From: Candidatus Didemnitutus sp. | GTDB lineage: Bacteria > Verrucomicrobiota > Verrucomicrobiia > Opitutales > Opitutaceae | Assembly (NCBI GenBank): GCA_030682505.1 | Contig: JAUXOH010000449.1 | Location: 1-6,538, forward strand | Length of the DNA stretch: 6,538 nucleotides | Direction: 5' to 3' | In this document: piece by piece, positions 1 through 6,137 of the stretch | Layout: every line of letters starts with the position of its first letter | Position numbering within the stretch: the first letter of the stretch is position 1 | Notes under the pieces: generated by a model | The model's database searches: none | What the model saw: the letters and a program-made list of their open reading frames with translations, nothing else | What the model was told of the DNA's origin: nothing | Made by a program: the position numbers and the translations under genes

Positions 1-1
1 T

Positions 2-691
2 TCACAGGCCAAGGCACTGATCATGACCGGAAGGGTGCGGCATGGCTCCGAGCGCTTGGAGAAGCCGGGCAAGGATTATCCCGTCGATTTTGAACTGTCC
101 GTGGACCAACTGCCCCGTTTCGTCGGGCGCGGCGGCGAAAAACTGACGGCGTATCTCGAGCGGTTTCCCGTCGATCTGCAGGGTGCCCACGTGCTCGATG
201 TCGGTGCCTCGACCGGCGGCTTCACCGATTGTGCACTGCAAGCCGGAGCCGCCTCCGCCACCTGTGTCGACGTGGGCACGGGGCAATTGCACGACAAACT
301 GCGCCGCGACCCGCGCGTCACCAGTCTGGAGAAAACCAACGCGCGGCACCTCACCCCGGGCTCGCTTCCCCGCGCCGCGTATGACGCGGTCGTCATGGAC
401 CTGTCATTCATCTCCCTCAAAGTCGTGCTCCCGACCGTCTGGCCGTTCTTGCGCGCCGGCGGCGTGCTCATCGCGCTGGTGAAGCCGCAGTTTGAAGCGG
501 GCAAGGCCGAGGTCGATCGCGGCCAAGGCATCATCCGCGATGATGCCGTGCGGGCGCGCGTTCTCGCCGAGGTGCGGGCCTTTGCCCTGAGCGAGCTGCC
601 CGAAGCCGAAATGCACGGGGTATGCGAGTGTCCCCTTCACGGCGCGGACGGCAACCGCGAGTATCTCCTCGGCTTGCGGCGGACCGGATAG
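2..691 (+). CDS. tlyA: TlyA-family rRNA 2'-O-methyltransferase, 5' end cut by window edge
   Basis: This enzyme uses S-adenosylmethionine to methylate ribose 2'-OH groups of rRNA cytidines; the family is also annotated as hemolysin TlyA. The first ATG in the window (23) is not the real start. The frame is open to base 2 and reads SQAKALIMTGRV, the middle of an S4 RNA-binding domain, so the beginning lies upstream. Counting from the Met at 23, the Rossmann SAM-binding motif LDVGASTGGF is at 58-67. The K-D-K-E catalytic set appears as Lys40 (RGGEKL), Asp126 (MDLSFISL), Lys154 (LVKPQFE) and Glu213 (NREYLLGL), with spacing close to the tetrad known in Mycobacterium tuberculosis TlyA. It ends at TAG 689-691, 72 bases before nadK on the same strand, so the two may be co-transcribed. 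The family assignment is firm. Which rRNA sites are modified cannot be read here. Confidence 0.95.
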   Translation, partial: SQAKALIMTGRVRHGSERLEKPGKDYPVDFELSVDQLPRFVGRGGEKLTAYLERFPVDLQGAHVLDVGASTGGFTDCALQAGAASATCVDVGTGQLHDKLRRDPRVTSLEKTNARHLTPGSLPRAAYDAVVMDLSFISLKVVLPTVWPFLRAGGVLIALVKPQFEAGKAEVDRGQGIIRDDAVRARVLAEVRAFALSELPEAEMHGVCECPLHGADGNREYLLGLRRTG

Positions 692-759
692 TGCCGCAAT
701 CAACACACGATGCGCAGAGATTGGTATTTTCAACGCCGATTAACTCGCTAGCTTGCGGC
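674..759 (+). promoter_or_regulatory. Competing inverted repeats across the tlyA-nadK junction
   Basis: TTGCGGC occurs at 674-680 and again at 753-759, and its exact complement GCCGCAA lies between them at 693-699. In RNA, 693-699 can pair with the upstream copy, giving a 12-base loop that contains the tlyA stop codon. It can instead pair with the downstream copy, which ends four bases before the nadK ATG. The pairings exclude each other. No T-run follows either hairpin, so neither looks like a terminator. A role in coupling tlyA and nadK translation is inference only, and seven-base matches can arise by chance in GC-rich DNA. Confidence 0.3.
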
Positions 760-763
760 TGAC

Positions 764-1603
764 ATGCCTCCCTTCCGCCGCCTCGCCTTCGTCGTCAATC
801 CAGACAAGCCCGGCGCATCGGAATTGGCGGACGAATTGCTGGAGATCGCCGGTCGTGCCGGGGTGAAGCAGACCAAACTGAACAAGGGTCGCAAACTGCC
901 GCGCGGCTATTTCAAAGGTTGCGACGCAGTGTGCGTGGTGGGAGGCGACGGCACCTTGCTCGGTGTCGTGCGGGCCGCGGCCCGTCAGGGCATTCCGGTC
1001 ATTGGCGTGAATCGTGGCAGCCTCGGTTTTCTCACGACTTACTCGGCCGAAGAAGCGCCGGTGCAATTCGAGGCGCTCCTCGGCGGTGACTACCGCCTCG
1101 CGCAGCGGTCGATGCTGGATTGCAAGATTGGCCCGGGCCGCCGCGACGCCGCCCTGAACGACGTGTTGATCAAGAACGAGGTCAACTCCCGCCTCGTGCG
1201 GCTCGAAGTCTTTGCCGACGGCGAGCTTGTCACCGACTACTTTGGTGACGGCATCATCTTCTCCACGCCCACTGGCTCGACCGCCTACAACCTTGCCGCC
1301 GGGGGTCCCATCGTGCATCCCGCCGCGCAAGTCATCGCCATGACGCCGATTTGTCCGCACACGCTGAACAATCGCACGATCATTTTCCGCGACACGGTGA
1401 AGCTGCGGGTCGTCAACCGCACGGAAGATGCCCGCTTGCTCGTGGCCATCGACGGGCAACGCAATTCAGTCGTTACCGGCAACTCGATCGACATCGCTCT
1501 TTCCGCGAGCCGGCTCGCGCTGGTGCAACCGCGCCGTTATTCCCATTTCGCCGTGATGCGGAGCAAATTGAAGTGGAGCGGCGGGTTGGCGGACAAAAAA
1601 TAA
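764..1603 (+). CDS. nadK: NAD kinase
   Basis: This cytoplasmic enzyme phosphorylates NAD to NADP using ATP or polyphosphate and so sets the NADP supply for biosynthesis. The 279-residue length is normal for bacterial NAD kinases. The diagnostic GGDGT motif is at 60-64, followed by GVNRGSLGFL at 81-90 and the LND motif at 131-133. The glycine-rich NAD-binding segment DGIIFSTPTGSTAYNLAAGG is at 162-181, then PICPHTL at 195-201 and the C-terminal DGQ at 230-232. No key residue is missing. The ATG at 764 is the natural start because the Rossmann strand (RRLAFVVNPDKP) begins a few residues in, but no Shine-Dalgarno sequence precedes it. It follows tlyA closely on the same strand. In several phyla the next gene is recN, but here the neighbour is a convergent EF-hand gene. 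Confidence 0.97.
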   Translation: MPPFRRLAFVVNPDKPGASELADELLEIAGRAGVKQTKLNKGRKLPRGYFKGCDAVCVVGGDGTLLGVVRAAARQGIPVIGVNRGSLGFLTTYSAEEAPVQFEALLGGDYRLAQRSMLDCKIGPGRRDAALNDVLIKNEVNSRLVRLEVFADGELVTDYFGDGIIFSTPTGSTAYNLAAGGPIVHPAAQVIAMTPICPHTLNNRTIIFRDTVKLRVVNRTEDARLLVAIDGQRNSVVTGNSIDIALSASRLALVQPRRYSHFAVMRSKLKWSGGLADKK

Positions 1604-1680
1604 TCCCGCTGCCCGTGGGTTGAGCGTTGGGCGGCTGGAGGGGAGCGCAGAGGACATCCGTCTGCACCCCATCGGAGCAC

Positions 1681-1706
1681 AAAAAACCCCGGCGAGCAGC
1701 CGGGGT
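1681..1706 (-). terminator. Rho-independent terminator of the EF-hand gene
   Basis: The stem ACCCCGGC (1686-1693) pairs perfectly with GCCGGGGT (1699-1706) around a five-base loop. On the minus strand the stem is followed directly by six T residues (A-run at 1681-1686). It lies 28 bases past the EF-hand gene's stop codon. The + side has only a weak T tract (CGTTTCG), so it is probably at best a partial terminator for nadK, which arrives from the other direction. Confidence 0.88.
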
Positions 1707-1734
1707 CGTTTCGAGTGAAAATGGCAGGGAGCGA

Positions 1735-2100
1735 TTACTTCTTTCCCCCTGCTCCTGCCTTCTTGGCCTCGCGGGCGGCCTTCTTCGCCTCGGCGGCCGC
1801 GGCCTTGTCGGCCTTCTCCGTGGCGGATTCGTTCTTGTTGATCTTGCCATCCTGATTGGCGTCGTATTTGTCGAGCCGCTCCTGCTTGGCAGCAGCTTTC
1901 TGCGCCTCCTTGGCGGCCTTCATCGTCGCCATTTCGGCTTCGTCGAGGGTGCCATCCCGATTGGCGTCGTATTTCTTCAGATCGGCCTTGCTCGGGCCCT
2001 TCTCCTTCTTGCCTTCATCATCCTGAGCAACCGCAACCGAGAAACCAAAGGCCAGCGCGAGCAGGCCGGTGAGAACGTAACGGACCATGTGATGTTTCAT
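1735..2100 (-). CDS. Small secreted protein with two EF-hand calcium-binding loops
   Basis: This 121-residue protein begins with a signal peptide: a short basic start, a hydrophobic run (about 9-22) and an AVA cleavage site before Gln26. Export to the periplasm or beyond is therefore expected. Two canonical 12-residue EF-hand loops follow, DANRDGTLDEAE at 45-56 and DANQDGKINKNE at 80-91. Both have acidic or amide residues at positions 1, 3 and 5, Gly at 6 and Glu at 12, so both should bind calcium. The linker and the tail (about 94-121) are rich in Lys and Ala and probably form charged helix. The ATG at 2100 gives the best signal peptide; Met5 is an alternative. No Shine-Dalgarno is visible. 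It lies 43 bases after the M16 peptidase gene on the same strand and ends in its own terminator. The partner or process it serves is unknown. Confidence 0.85.
   Translation of the reverse strand: MKHHMVRYVLTGLLALAFGFSVAVAQDDEGKKEKGPSKADLKKYDANRDGTLDEAEMATMKAAKEAQKAAAKQERLDKYDANQDGKINKNESATEKADKAAAAEAKKAAREAKKAGAGGKK
1846..1974 (-). repeat. Direct repeat encoding the two EF-hand loop starts
   Basis: A 24-base unit at 1951-1974 recurs at 1846-1869 with a single difference, 105 bases (35 codons) apart and in frame. It encodes KYDANRDG and KYDANQDG, the first halves of the two calcium loops. Such near identity at the nucleotide level suggests recent internal duplication or gene conversion within this gene. 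Confidence 0.8.
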
Positions 2101-2143
2101 GACCCGACGAAAATGGGTGCCGCGTCACGCGGACACGAACCGC

Positions 2144-4726
2144 CTATGCAACATTTTCGGAGTTGTTTCCGGGCTTGACGACCAACTGCGTGCGCCCCTT
2201 GCGCGTGAAGTAGGTCCGGGCGAACTTTCGCAGATCCGCCAACGTGACCGCGTCGATCCTCGCGTCGTAATTCCGCCAGTCATTCACCGGCAGACCGTAG
2301 ACGCCACCGAGGGCGGCGAGCATCGCGCGAGCGGCATTGGTTTGCATCGCCATCCGTTTCCCCGCCTTCAAGCGGGTTTGGCACCGGACCAACTCCTCCG
2401 CGGTCACCTTCCCTTGCTGCACGCGGGAAATTTCCCGGGCGAATTCCTGCAACACCTCGCGGTGGCGCTCCGGACTCGTGCCCGCGTAGAAATAGAACAT
2501 CGCCTGCTCCACGCCGATGACCCGGCTGGAACGAACAAAATAGGCCAGGCTTTTTTTCTCCCGCACCCGCTCGAACAAATTCGAGGACATGCCGCTGAAC
2601 AATTCGTCCGCGACCTCGCTCACAAAATAGTCCGGGGCCCTGAGCCCCGGTCCCGGAAAGGCCTCAAACACGACGGCTTGCTGCCGCGGTTGGCATTCGA
2701 CGGAGTCGCTCGCCGCCACCTTCAGCGCCGGCACGGGAAATTCGTTTCGTCCCCGGGGCAGTTGGGCGAGGAAGGCCTTCAGTTTCGGCACCAGTTTCCG
2801 GGCATCGAAATCGCCCGCCACCGCCAGCACGGCGTTGCCCGCCACCAGCAATTTCGCGCGCTGGGACTGGAGATCGGGCACGGTCATCGCCTGCAGGCCC
2901 GCTTCATTGCCGATGGTATCGACGGCAAAGGGATGGGCGCCGAAGAACTTTTCGCGCAGCAGGCGACGACCCACCGTCACGACGTCATCCTGCGCCTCGC
3001 GCAAACTCGCCAGGGCCGCCTCGCGCTCAATGGCCAGACGCGCGGGCTTGAAGGCGGGCCGCAGCACGGCGTCGCTGAGCAATTGCAGCGCGAGCGCCGC
3101 ATCACCGGGCAGGACGTCCGCGTAAAGCCCGAGGCTGTTGGTGCCGGCAAAATCGCTGAACGTGCCCCCCACGCTTTCGATCGTGCGGGCAACTTCCTCC
3201 GCGCTCCGGCGGGTCGTGTCCTTGGTCAGCAGGTTCGCCAACAGGGCGCTCACGCCGCGGCGTCCCGGTGGCTCGAACACCGCGCCGCCGGCAAACGCGA
3301 GCCGCAGATGCAAATTGGGCAACTGGCGGTTTTGCTGCAGCAAGAGCCGTGCGCCATTGGGCAGTTTGATTTCCTCAAAATCGAGCGTCGCGCTTGGGCG
3401 CGGTCCGGCGGTCGCGACGAGGGGGGCGGACCGGGCGGGGTTCGATGACACGGCAGTGAGCCGCTCGGGCACCAGATAGGTCTTGAGCACCCGGCGCAGG
3501 TCTGCGGGCGTGAGGGCCGTCAATCGCTCAAAATAGCGGCGCGTGTAGTTGAGGTCTCCGACGATCACCTCTGCGGCGCCCAGCCGGCTGGCCTGGCCCG
3601 ACATCGTCTTGCGCATGTTCACTTCAGCCGCGATTGCCTGGCGCACCGCTTTGGCGAGCGCCTGCGGACTGACGCCCTTCGCCGCGACCCGGGCGATTTC
3701 GCGCAGCACGGCGGATTCGGCCGCGGCGCGTTTGTCCGGGTCGGAAAGGAAGGAGACAAAGAATAGGCCGCTGGTGCCCGGGCTCCACGTCATGGCGTCG
3801 ATTGTGTGCACGAGCTGCGCCTTTTCCCGAATGGACTGCCAGAGGATGGAACTGTCGCCGTGGCCCAACACCGTCGCGAGTAGATCGAGGGCGGGCATGT
3901 CGGGATGAGTCAGGCTGGGAATCTGCCAACCGAATCCGCTGCGCGACACCTGCACGTCCTCGAAAAGATGCTGGTCACGTCGGGCGAGCTGCGGCGTCTC
4001 TTCCGACACGAACACCGGCGCTAGGCGTCGGCGTGGAGTCCGGCCGAAATGCTCGGCAATCGCTGCCCGCGTCGCGGCGGGATCGAAGTCGCCGACAATG
4101 ACCACGGCGAGATTGTTGGGCACGTAGCGTTCGCGGTAGTAGGCGGAAAGATCGGCGTGCGTGTTGGCCGCAAAGACATCGCGGTGGCCGATGATCGGCT
4201 GGCGATAGGGATGTCCGCGATAGGCGGTTTCGAACAGCGCCTGCGTGAGCCGTTGATCCGGATCATCGAGACACATGTCGATCTCGCGCAAGATGACCTC
4301 CTTCTCCTTGACGACTTCGGCCGCCGGCAGGGTTGAGCGCAGGGTGGCATCGGCGAGCAGGTCAATTGCGACGCCCGTGTGTTCCGAGGGAAGGTCGATG
4401 TAATAGACGGTGCGATCAAACGTCGTGTAGGCGTTGATGTTGCCGCCGTGGGCTTGGACGGTGGCGGAGATCTCGCGGCCGGCGCGGGTTTTCGTGCCCT
4501 TGAACAGCATGTGCTCGAGGAAATGCGAGAGCCCGGCCCCGAGGTGCGCGCCTTCGTGGATGCTGCCGGTCTTCACCCACACCTGCACGGAGGAGACCGG
4601 AGCAGCGGAGTCCCGTTTGAGGAGAACCGTGAGGCCGTTGGGCAACGTGTAGCGCTCAATGTCCTCCCGCCAAAGGTTCTCGAGCAGTTGCAGATCGCGG
4701 GTGCGGGACGAAGGGGACTGGGACAT
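2144..4726 (-). CDS. Two-unit M16 family zinc metallopeptidase
   Basis: This 860-residue protein carries two M16 (pitrilysin / mitochondrial processing peptidase) units in tandem. The N-terminal unit has the inverted zinc motif HFLEH at 68-72, preceded by the typical AGLS, with the third zinc ligand probably Glu148 (ILREID). The second unit starts near residue 450; where the zinc motif should be it has ALLANLLT, so it binds no metal. It does carry RVREKKSLAY, with Arg722 and Tyr729 spaced like the substrate-binding Arg-Tyr pair of insulysin-type enzymes. The first unit's matching segment ends in His instead of Tyr. The two halves together should form one clamshell active site that degrades peptides. 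No signal peptide is seen. I chose the ATG at 4726; an upstream TTG at 4753 adds only nine proline-rich residues. It lies between the Minf_1886-family gene and the EF-hand gene, all on one strand. The substrate is unknown. Confidence 0.93.
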   Translation of the reverse strand: MSQSPSSRTRDLQLLENLWREDIERYTLPNGLTVLLKRDSAAPVSSVQVWVKTGSIHEGAHLGAGLSHFLEHMLFKGTKTRAGREISATVQAHGGNINAYTTFDRTVYYIDLPSEHTGVAIDLLADATLRSTLPAAEVVKEKEVILREIDMCLDDPDQRLTQALFETAYRGHPYRQPIIGHRDVFAANTHADLSAYYRERYVPNNLAVVIVGDFDPAATRAAIAEHFGRTPRRRLAPVFVSEETPQLARRDQHLFEDVQVSRSGFGWQIPSLTHPDMPALDLLATVLGHGDSSILWQSIREKAQLVHTIDAMTWSPGTSGLFFVSFLSDPDKRAAAESAVLREIARVAAKGVSPQALAKAVRQAIAAEVNMRKTMSGQASRLGAAEVIVGDLNYTRRYFERLTALTPADLRRVLKTYLVPERLTAVSSNPARSAPLVATAGPRPSATLDFEEIKLPNGARLLLQQNRQLPNLHLRLAFAGGAVFEPPGRRGVSALLANLLTKDTTRRSAEEVARTIESVGGTFSDFAGTNSLGLYADVLPGDAALALQLLSDAVLRPAFKPARLAIEREAALASLREAQDDVVTVGRRLLREKFFGAHPFAVDTIGNEAGLQAMTVPDLQSQRAKLLVAGNAVLAVAGDFDARKLVPKLKAFLAQLPRGRNEFPVPALKVAASDSVECQPRQQAVVFEAFPGPGLRAPDYFVSEVADELFSGMSSNLFERVREKKSLAYFVRSSRVIGVEQAMFYFYAGTSPERHREVLQEFAREISRVQQGKVTAEELVRCQTRLKAGKRMAMQTNAARAMLAALGGVYGLPVNDWRNYDARIDAVTLADLRKFARTYFTRKGRTQLVVKPGNNSENVA

Positions 4727-4800
4727 GAAAGATTTTGGGGGAGGTTTCAGCAATCAGGCAGGGATGCGAAGCGCAAACTGCCAGCGACTCGGCGGTGGCC

Positions 4801-5235
4801 TCAGTTGCCCGACGCGCCGAGGGATGCCCTGCGTTTGCGCTGGTGGGTGGGCGCAAAGGGTTTCACGAAGGCTTCGTCAAAACTGTAGAGTTCGGCGAAA
4901 TCCTCGCGACAATCGGTCTCGTTCTTGCTGAAGACCTTGTAGTCGATGAGATTGAAGACGAGATCACCGAAATCGCTGCACCGCGTGACGCCCCACGAAT
5001 GAAGCACGGTGATGGCCAGCGGACCGTATTGTTCGAGCGCGAATTCCCGGATGCCAGTCAGCAACTCCGGGCCGGAAACGTGTTGCGACTTGCCTGTGCG
5101 CGCGGGTCCGCGCTTTTTCAGGTCCTTTACCGTGAAGTCGAGTGCTTGGCGGAGAAAGGTATAGGCATGCCGGCGGAAGCGAGGGTCTTCCTTGCAGATG
5201 AGTTCGACGATTTCACTGAATTCGGTGTCTTGCAT
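4801..5235 (-). CDS. Minf_1886-type conserved protein of Verrucomicrobia and Planctomycetes
   Basis: This 144-residue protein matches my recollection of a small family found in Verrucomicrobia and Planctomycetes (Minf_1886 family). Its hallmarks are DPRFRRHAYTFLRQALDFTV near the start, then HVSGPELLTGIREFALEQYG, a Trp-Gly segment (HSWGVTRCSDFGDLVFNLID), and an acidic REDFAELYSFDEAF ending. It appears helical and soluble, with no signal peptide or membrane segment. Its biochemical function is not known to me. I start it at the ATG at 5235; a GTG at 5259 would add eight unlikely residues, and neither has a Shine-Dalgarno. The last dozen residues are basic (HQRKRRAS) and probably variable. The M16 peptidase gene starts 74 bases downstream on the same strand, so joint transcription is plausible. 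Confidence 0.87.
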   Translation of the reverse strand: MQDTEFSEIVELICKEDPRFRRHAYTFLRQALDFTVKDLKKRGPARTGKSQHVSGPELLTGIREFALEQYGPLAITVLHSWGVTRCSDFGDLVFNLIDYKVFSKNETDCREDFAELYSFDEAFVKPFAPTHQRKRRASLGASGN

Positions 5236-5350
5236 GCCGTAAAAAGAAAGAGCTAGCACACCGGTTCTTGGCGCGCAACTCTGCGCCCTGCGGAAATGCC
5301 TCCGGCGGGCCGGGCGGGCCGTTTTTCACCGTCGGACGGGCCAAACGACC

Positions 5351-5386
5351 CAAAAAAGAAAGGCCGCCTCGGGAGAGACGGCCTTT
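5351..5386 (-). terminator. Rho-independent terminator of tRNA-Thr
   Basis: A 12-pair stem (5359-5370 with 5375-5386) closes a four-base loop and is followed on the minus strand by TTCTTTTTT. One pair (5367 with 5378) is a G-U wobble only in the minus-strand transcript and a mismatch on the plus strand, which supports the orientation. It starts nine bases after the CCA end of the tRNA. Confidence 0.92.
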
Positions 5387-5395
5387 GCGCAAAAA

Positions 5396-5471
5396 TGGAG
5401 CCAACAACTGGACTCGAACCAGCGACCCGCGCTTTACGAAAGCGCTGCTCTACCAACTGAGCTATGTTGGC
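5396..5471 (-). tRNA. tRNA-Thr, anticodon CGU
   Basis: The 76-base gene folds as a complete cloverleaf and reads Thr codon ACG. The acceptor stem GCCAACA pairs with TGTTGGC. The D arm reads GCTCAGTTGGTAGAGC. The anticodon stem GCGCT/AGCGC encloses the loop TTCGTAA, with anticodon CGT at 5436-5438. The T arm carries the standard TTCGAGT loop. The discriminator base is T and the CCA end is encoded (5396-5398). Its own terminator follows, so it is probably a single-gene transcript. An integrase-like small gene lies on its 5' side. Confidence 0.97.
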
Positions 5472-5490
5472 GCAAAAGAACAGAGGCGGG

Positions 5491-5519
5491 ATTTCGCGCC
5501 CCTGCCCGAGTGCTGGCAA
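5491..5519 (-). promoter_or_regulatory. Candidate promoter of tRNA-Thr
   Basis: On the minus strand, TTGCCA (5514-5519, five of six matches to the -35 consensus) is followed after 17 bases by CGAAAT (5491-5496, three of six matches to the -10). A GC-rich stretch (CCCGCC) comes next, as in stringently controlled stable-RNA promoters. The start site would be about 5484, giving a leader of roughly a dozen bases. The -10 match is poor. Confidence 0.3.
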
Positions 5520-5546
5520 GCTCGTTTTTGTCAGAGCGGCAAATAC

Positions 5547-5870
5547 TCAGAGCGTTGCACCCGCGCGGGTAAGAACCTCGTCCCGGCGACGCCGGGCGAC
5601 GTCGAGTGACTTGGTCTCCAGCGACGCCCGGATCCGCGCCTTGGTCAGCGGCGTGGGATGGATCGTGTAATGCACATACCACGTCCCGTTGTTGTTCCAC
5701 AGGTGGTGGTTGGGATTCGACGTCCGCACGCGCAGCGAGGTGCGCGGAAACGCCGGGCCCTGCACGCGTGCGTCGATGACGAGGCGTTCCGTCTCGAGAC
5801 GAACTGGGGCGGTTTCACAGTCTTCAGCGGCGGTGTCGCCGACTGGGATTGGGTGGATTGGAGCGATCAT
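5547..5870 (-). CDS. Orphan protein resembling an integrase N-terminal DNA-binding domain
   Basis: This 107-residue protein has a poorly conserved first half (1-50) and a recognisable second half. Residues 56-100 (HLWNNNGTWYVHYT, then RIRASLETKSLDVARRRRDEVL) follow the pattern of the arm-binding domain at the N-terminus of phage-type tyrosine recombinases: an aromatic GTWYV strand, a basic strand ending in SL-T, and an AR-RRDE helix. The SAM-like core-binding and catalytic domains (R-H-R-Y residues) are absent. After the TGA at 5547 only 75 bases remain before the tRNA gene, so no catalytic part is hidden in another frame. I chose the ATG at 5870; the open frame runs further upstream but crosses a strong terminator. 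No Shine-Dalgarno is visible. It may be a decayed integrase or a free-standing DNA-binding family. The family resemblance is from recall, not alignment. Confidence 0.55.
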   Translation of the reverse strand: MIAPIHPIPVGDTAAEDCETAPVRLETERLVIDARVQGPAFPRTSLRVRTSNPNHHLWNNNGTWYVHYTIHPTPLTKARIRASLETKSLDVARRRRDEVLTRAGATL

Positions 5871-5950
5871 GGTAACAGGGGGAGTTGAGCAGGTCGTGTG
5901 CCGTTGGCGGGGATATGTCAGGATTGTGGGTGGGAAATGGCCTCGAGGGG

Positions 5951-5986
5951 TAAAAAACGAAAGGCCGCCCGGAAGGGCGGCCTTTT
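5951..5986 (-). terminator. Rho-independent terminator upstream of the integrase-like gene
   Basis: A perfect 11-pair GC-rich stem (5960-5970 with 5975-5985) closes a four-base loop and is followed on the minus strand by TTTCGTTTTTT. It ends a transcript entering from higher coordinates, either the transporter gene about 210 bases upstream or a small local transcript. It shares an 11-base stem segment with the tRNA-Thr terminator. Weak activity on the + strand is possible. Confidence 0.85.
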
Positions 5987-6015
5987 CGATTACTTGGGAG
6001 AGGGAACTCGTTCTC

Positions 6016-6114
6016 TTAGGTGTGCGAAAGCCGCCCGGAATTGGGTGCAAACAGAATCATCGCCACGTGTTTCGACGTGGTGACATTCAGTAGCCAATTT
6101 AGGTTGGACATCAT
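6016..6114 (-). CDS. Possible 32-residue small protein or leader peptide
   Basis: ATG ATG at 6114/6111 opens a 32-codon frame ending in TAA at 6016-6018. The peptide (MMSNLNWLLNVTTSKHVAMI and 12 more residues) has a hydrophobic N-terminal part and matches nothing I know. A weak GAG lies seven bases before the first ATG. A candidate promoter lies just upstream and a strong terminator 30 bases downstream, which is the main reason to list it. The frame contains a hairpin (6061-6082), so a non-coding RNA is an equally good reading, and a frame this short can occur by chance. Confidence 0.2.
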   Translation of the reverse strand: MMSNLNWLLNVTTSKHVAMILFAPNSGRLSHT

Positions 6115-6137
6115 TTTGCTCAGAGAGGGACGGGGAA

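Noticed and set aside
740..1459. A 239-codon minus-strand frame opposite nadK
   Set aside because: It is an antisense shadow of a fully conserved NAD kinase and has no recognisable motif.
2099..3448. A 449-codon open frame on the + strand opposite the M16 peptidase gene
   Set aside because: It has no recognisable domains, is rich in Arg, His and Gln as expected from the complement of high-GC coding DNA, and lies wholly opposite a gene with clear catalytic motifs.
4727..4753. TTG start for the M16 peptidase at 4753
   Set aside because: It adds only LKPPPKSF-type sequence before a good ATG at 4726, and no Shine-Dalgarno supports the rare start codon.
5250..5278. TTGCGC-N17-TAGCTC as a promoter for the Minf_1886-family gene
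   Set aside because: The spacing is right but the boxes match the consensus at only three and two of six positions, too weak to list.
5396..5471. tRNA-Thr as an occupied attachment site with a duplicated 3' end
   Set aside because: I saw no second copy of the tRNA 3' segment in the window, and the integrase-like gene is on the 5' side. A copy outside the window cannot be excluded.
5559..5570. Perfect 12-base palindrome ACCCGCGCGGGT near the end of the integrase-like gene
   Set aside because: It lies inside codons, and a palindrome of this length is expected about once or more by chance in several kilobases of GC-rich DNA.
5871..6050. N-terminal extension of the integrase-like gene to an ATG at 6050
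   Set aside because: The extension would translate through the terminator stem and T-run and has no domain character. The ATG at 5870 is preferred.
6061..6082. Hairpin CCACGT/ACGTGG as a terminator
   Set aside because: No T-run follows it on either strand. It is recorded only as a structure inside the intergenic stretch.
5689..6093. A 134-codon + strand frame over the integrase-like gene and the terminator
   Set aside because: It reads through a strong terminator hairpin, its composition is shadow-like, and nothing in it is recognisable.
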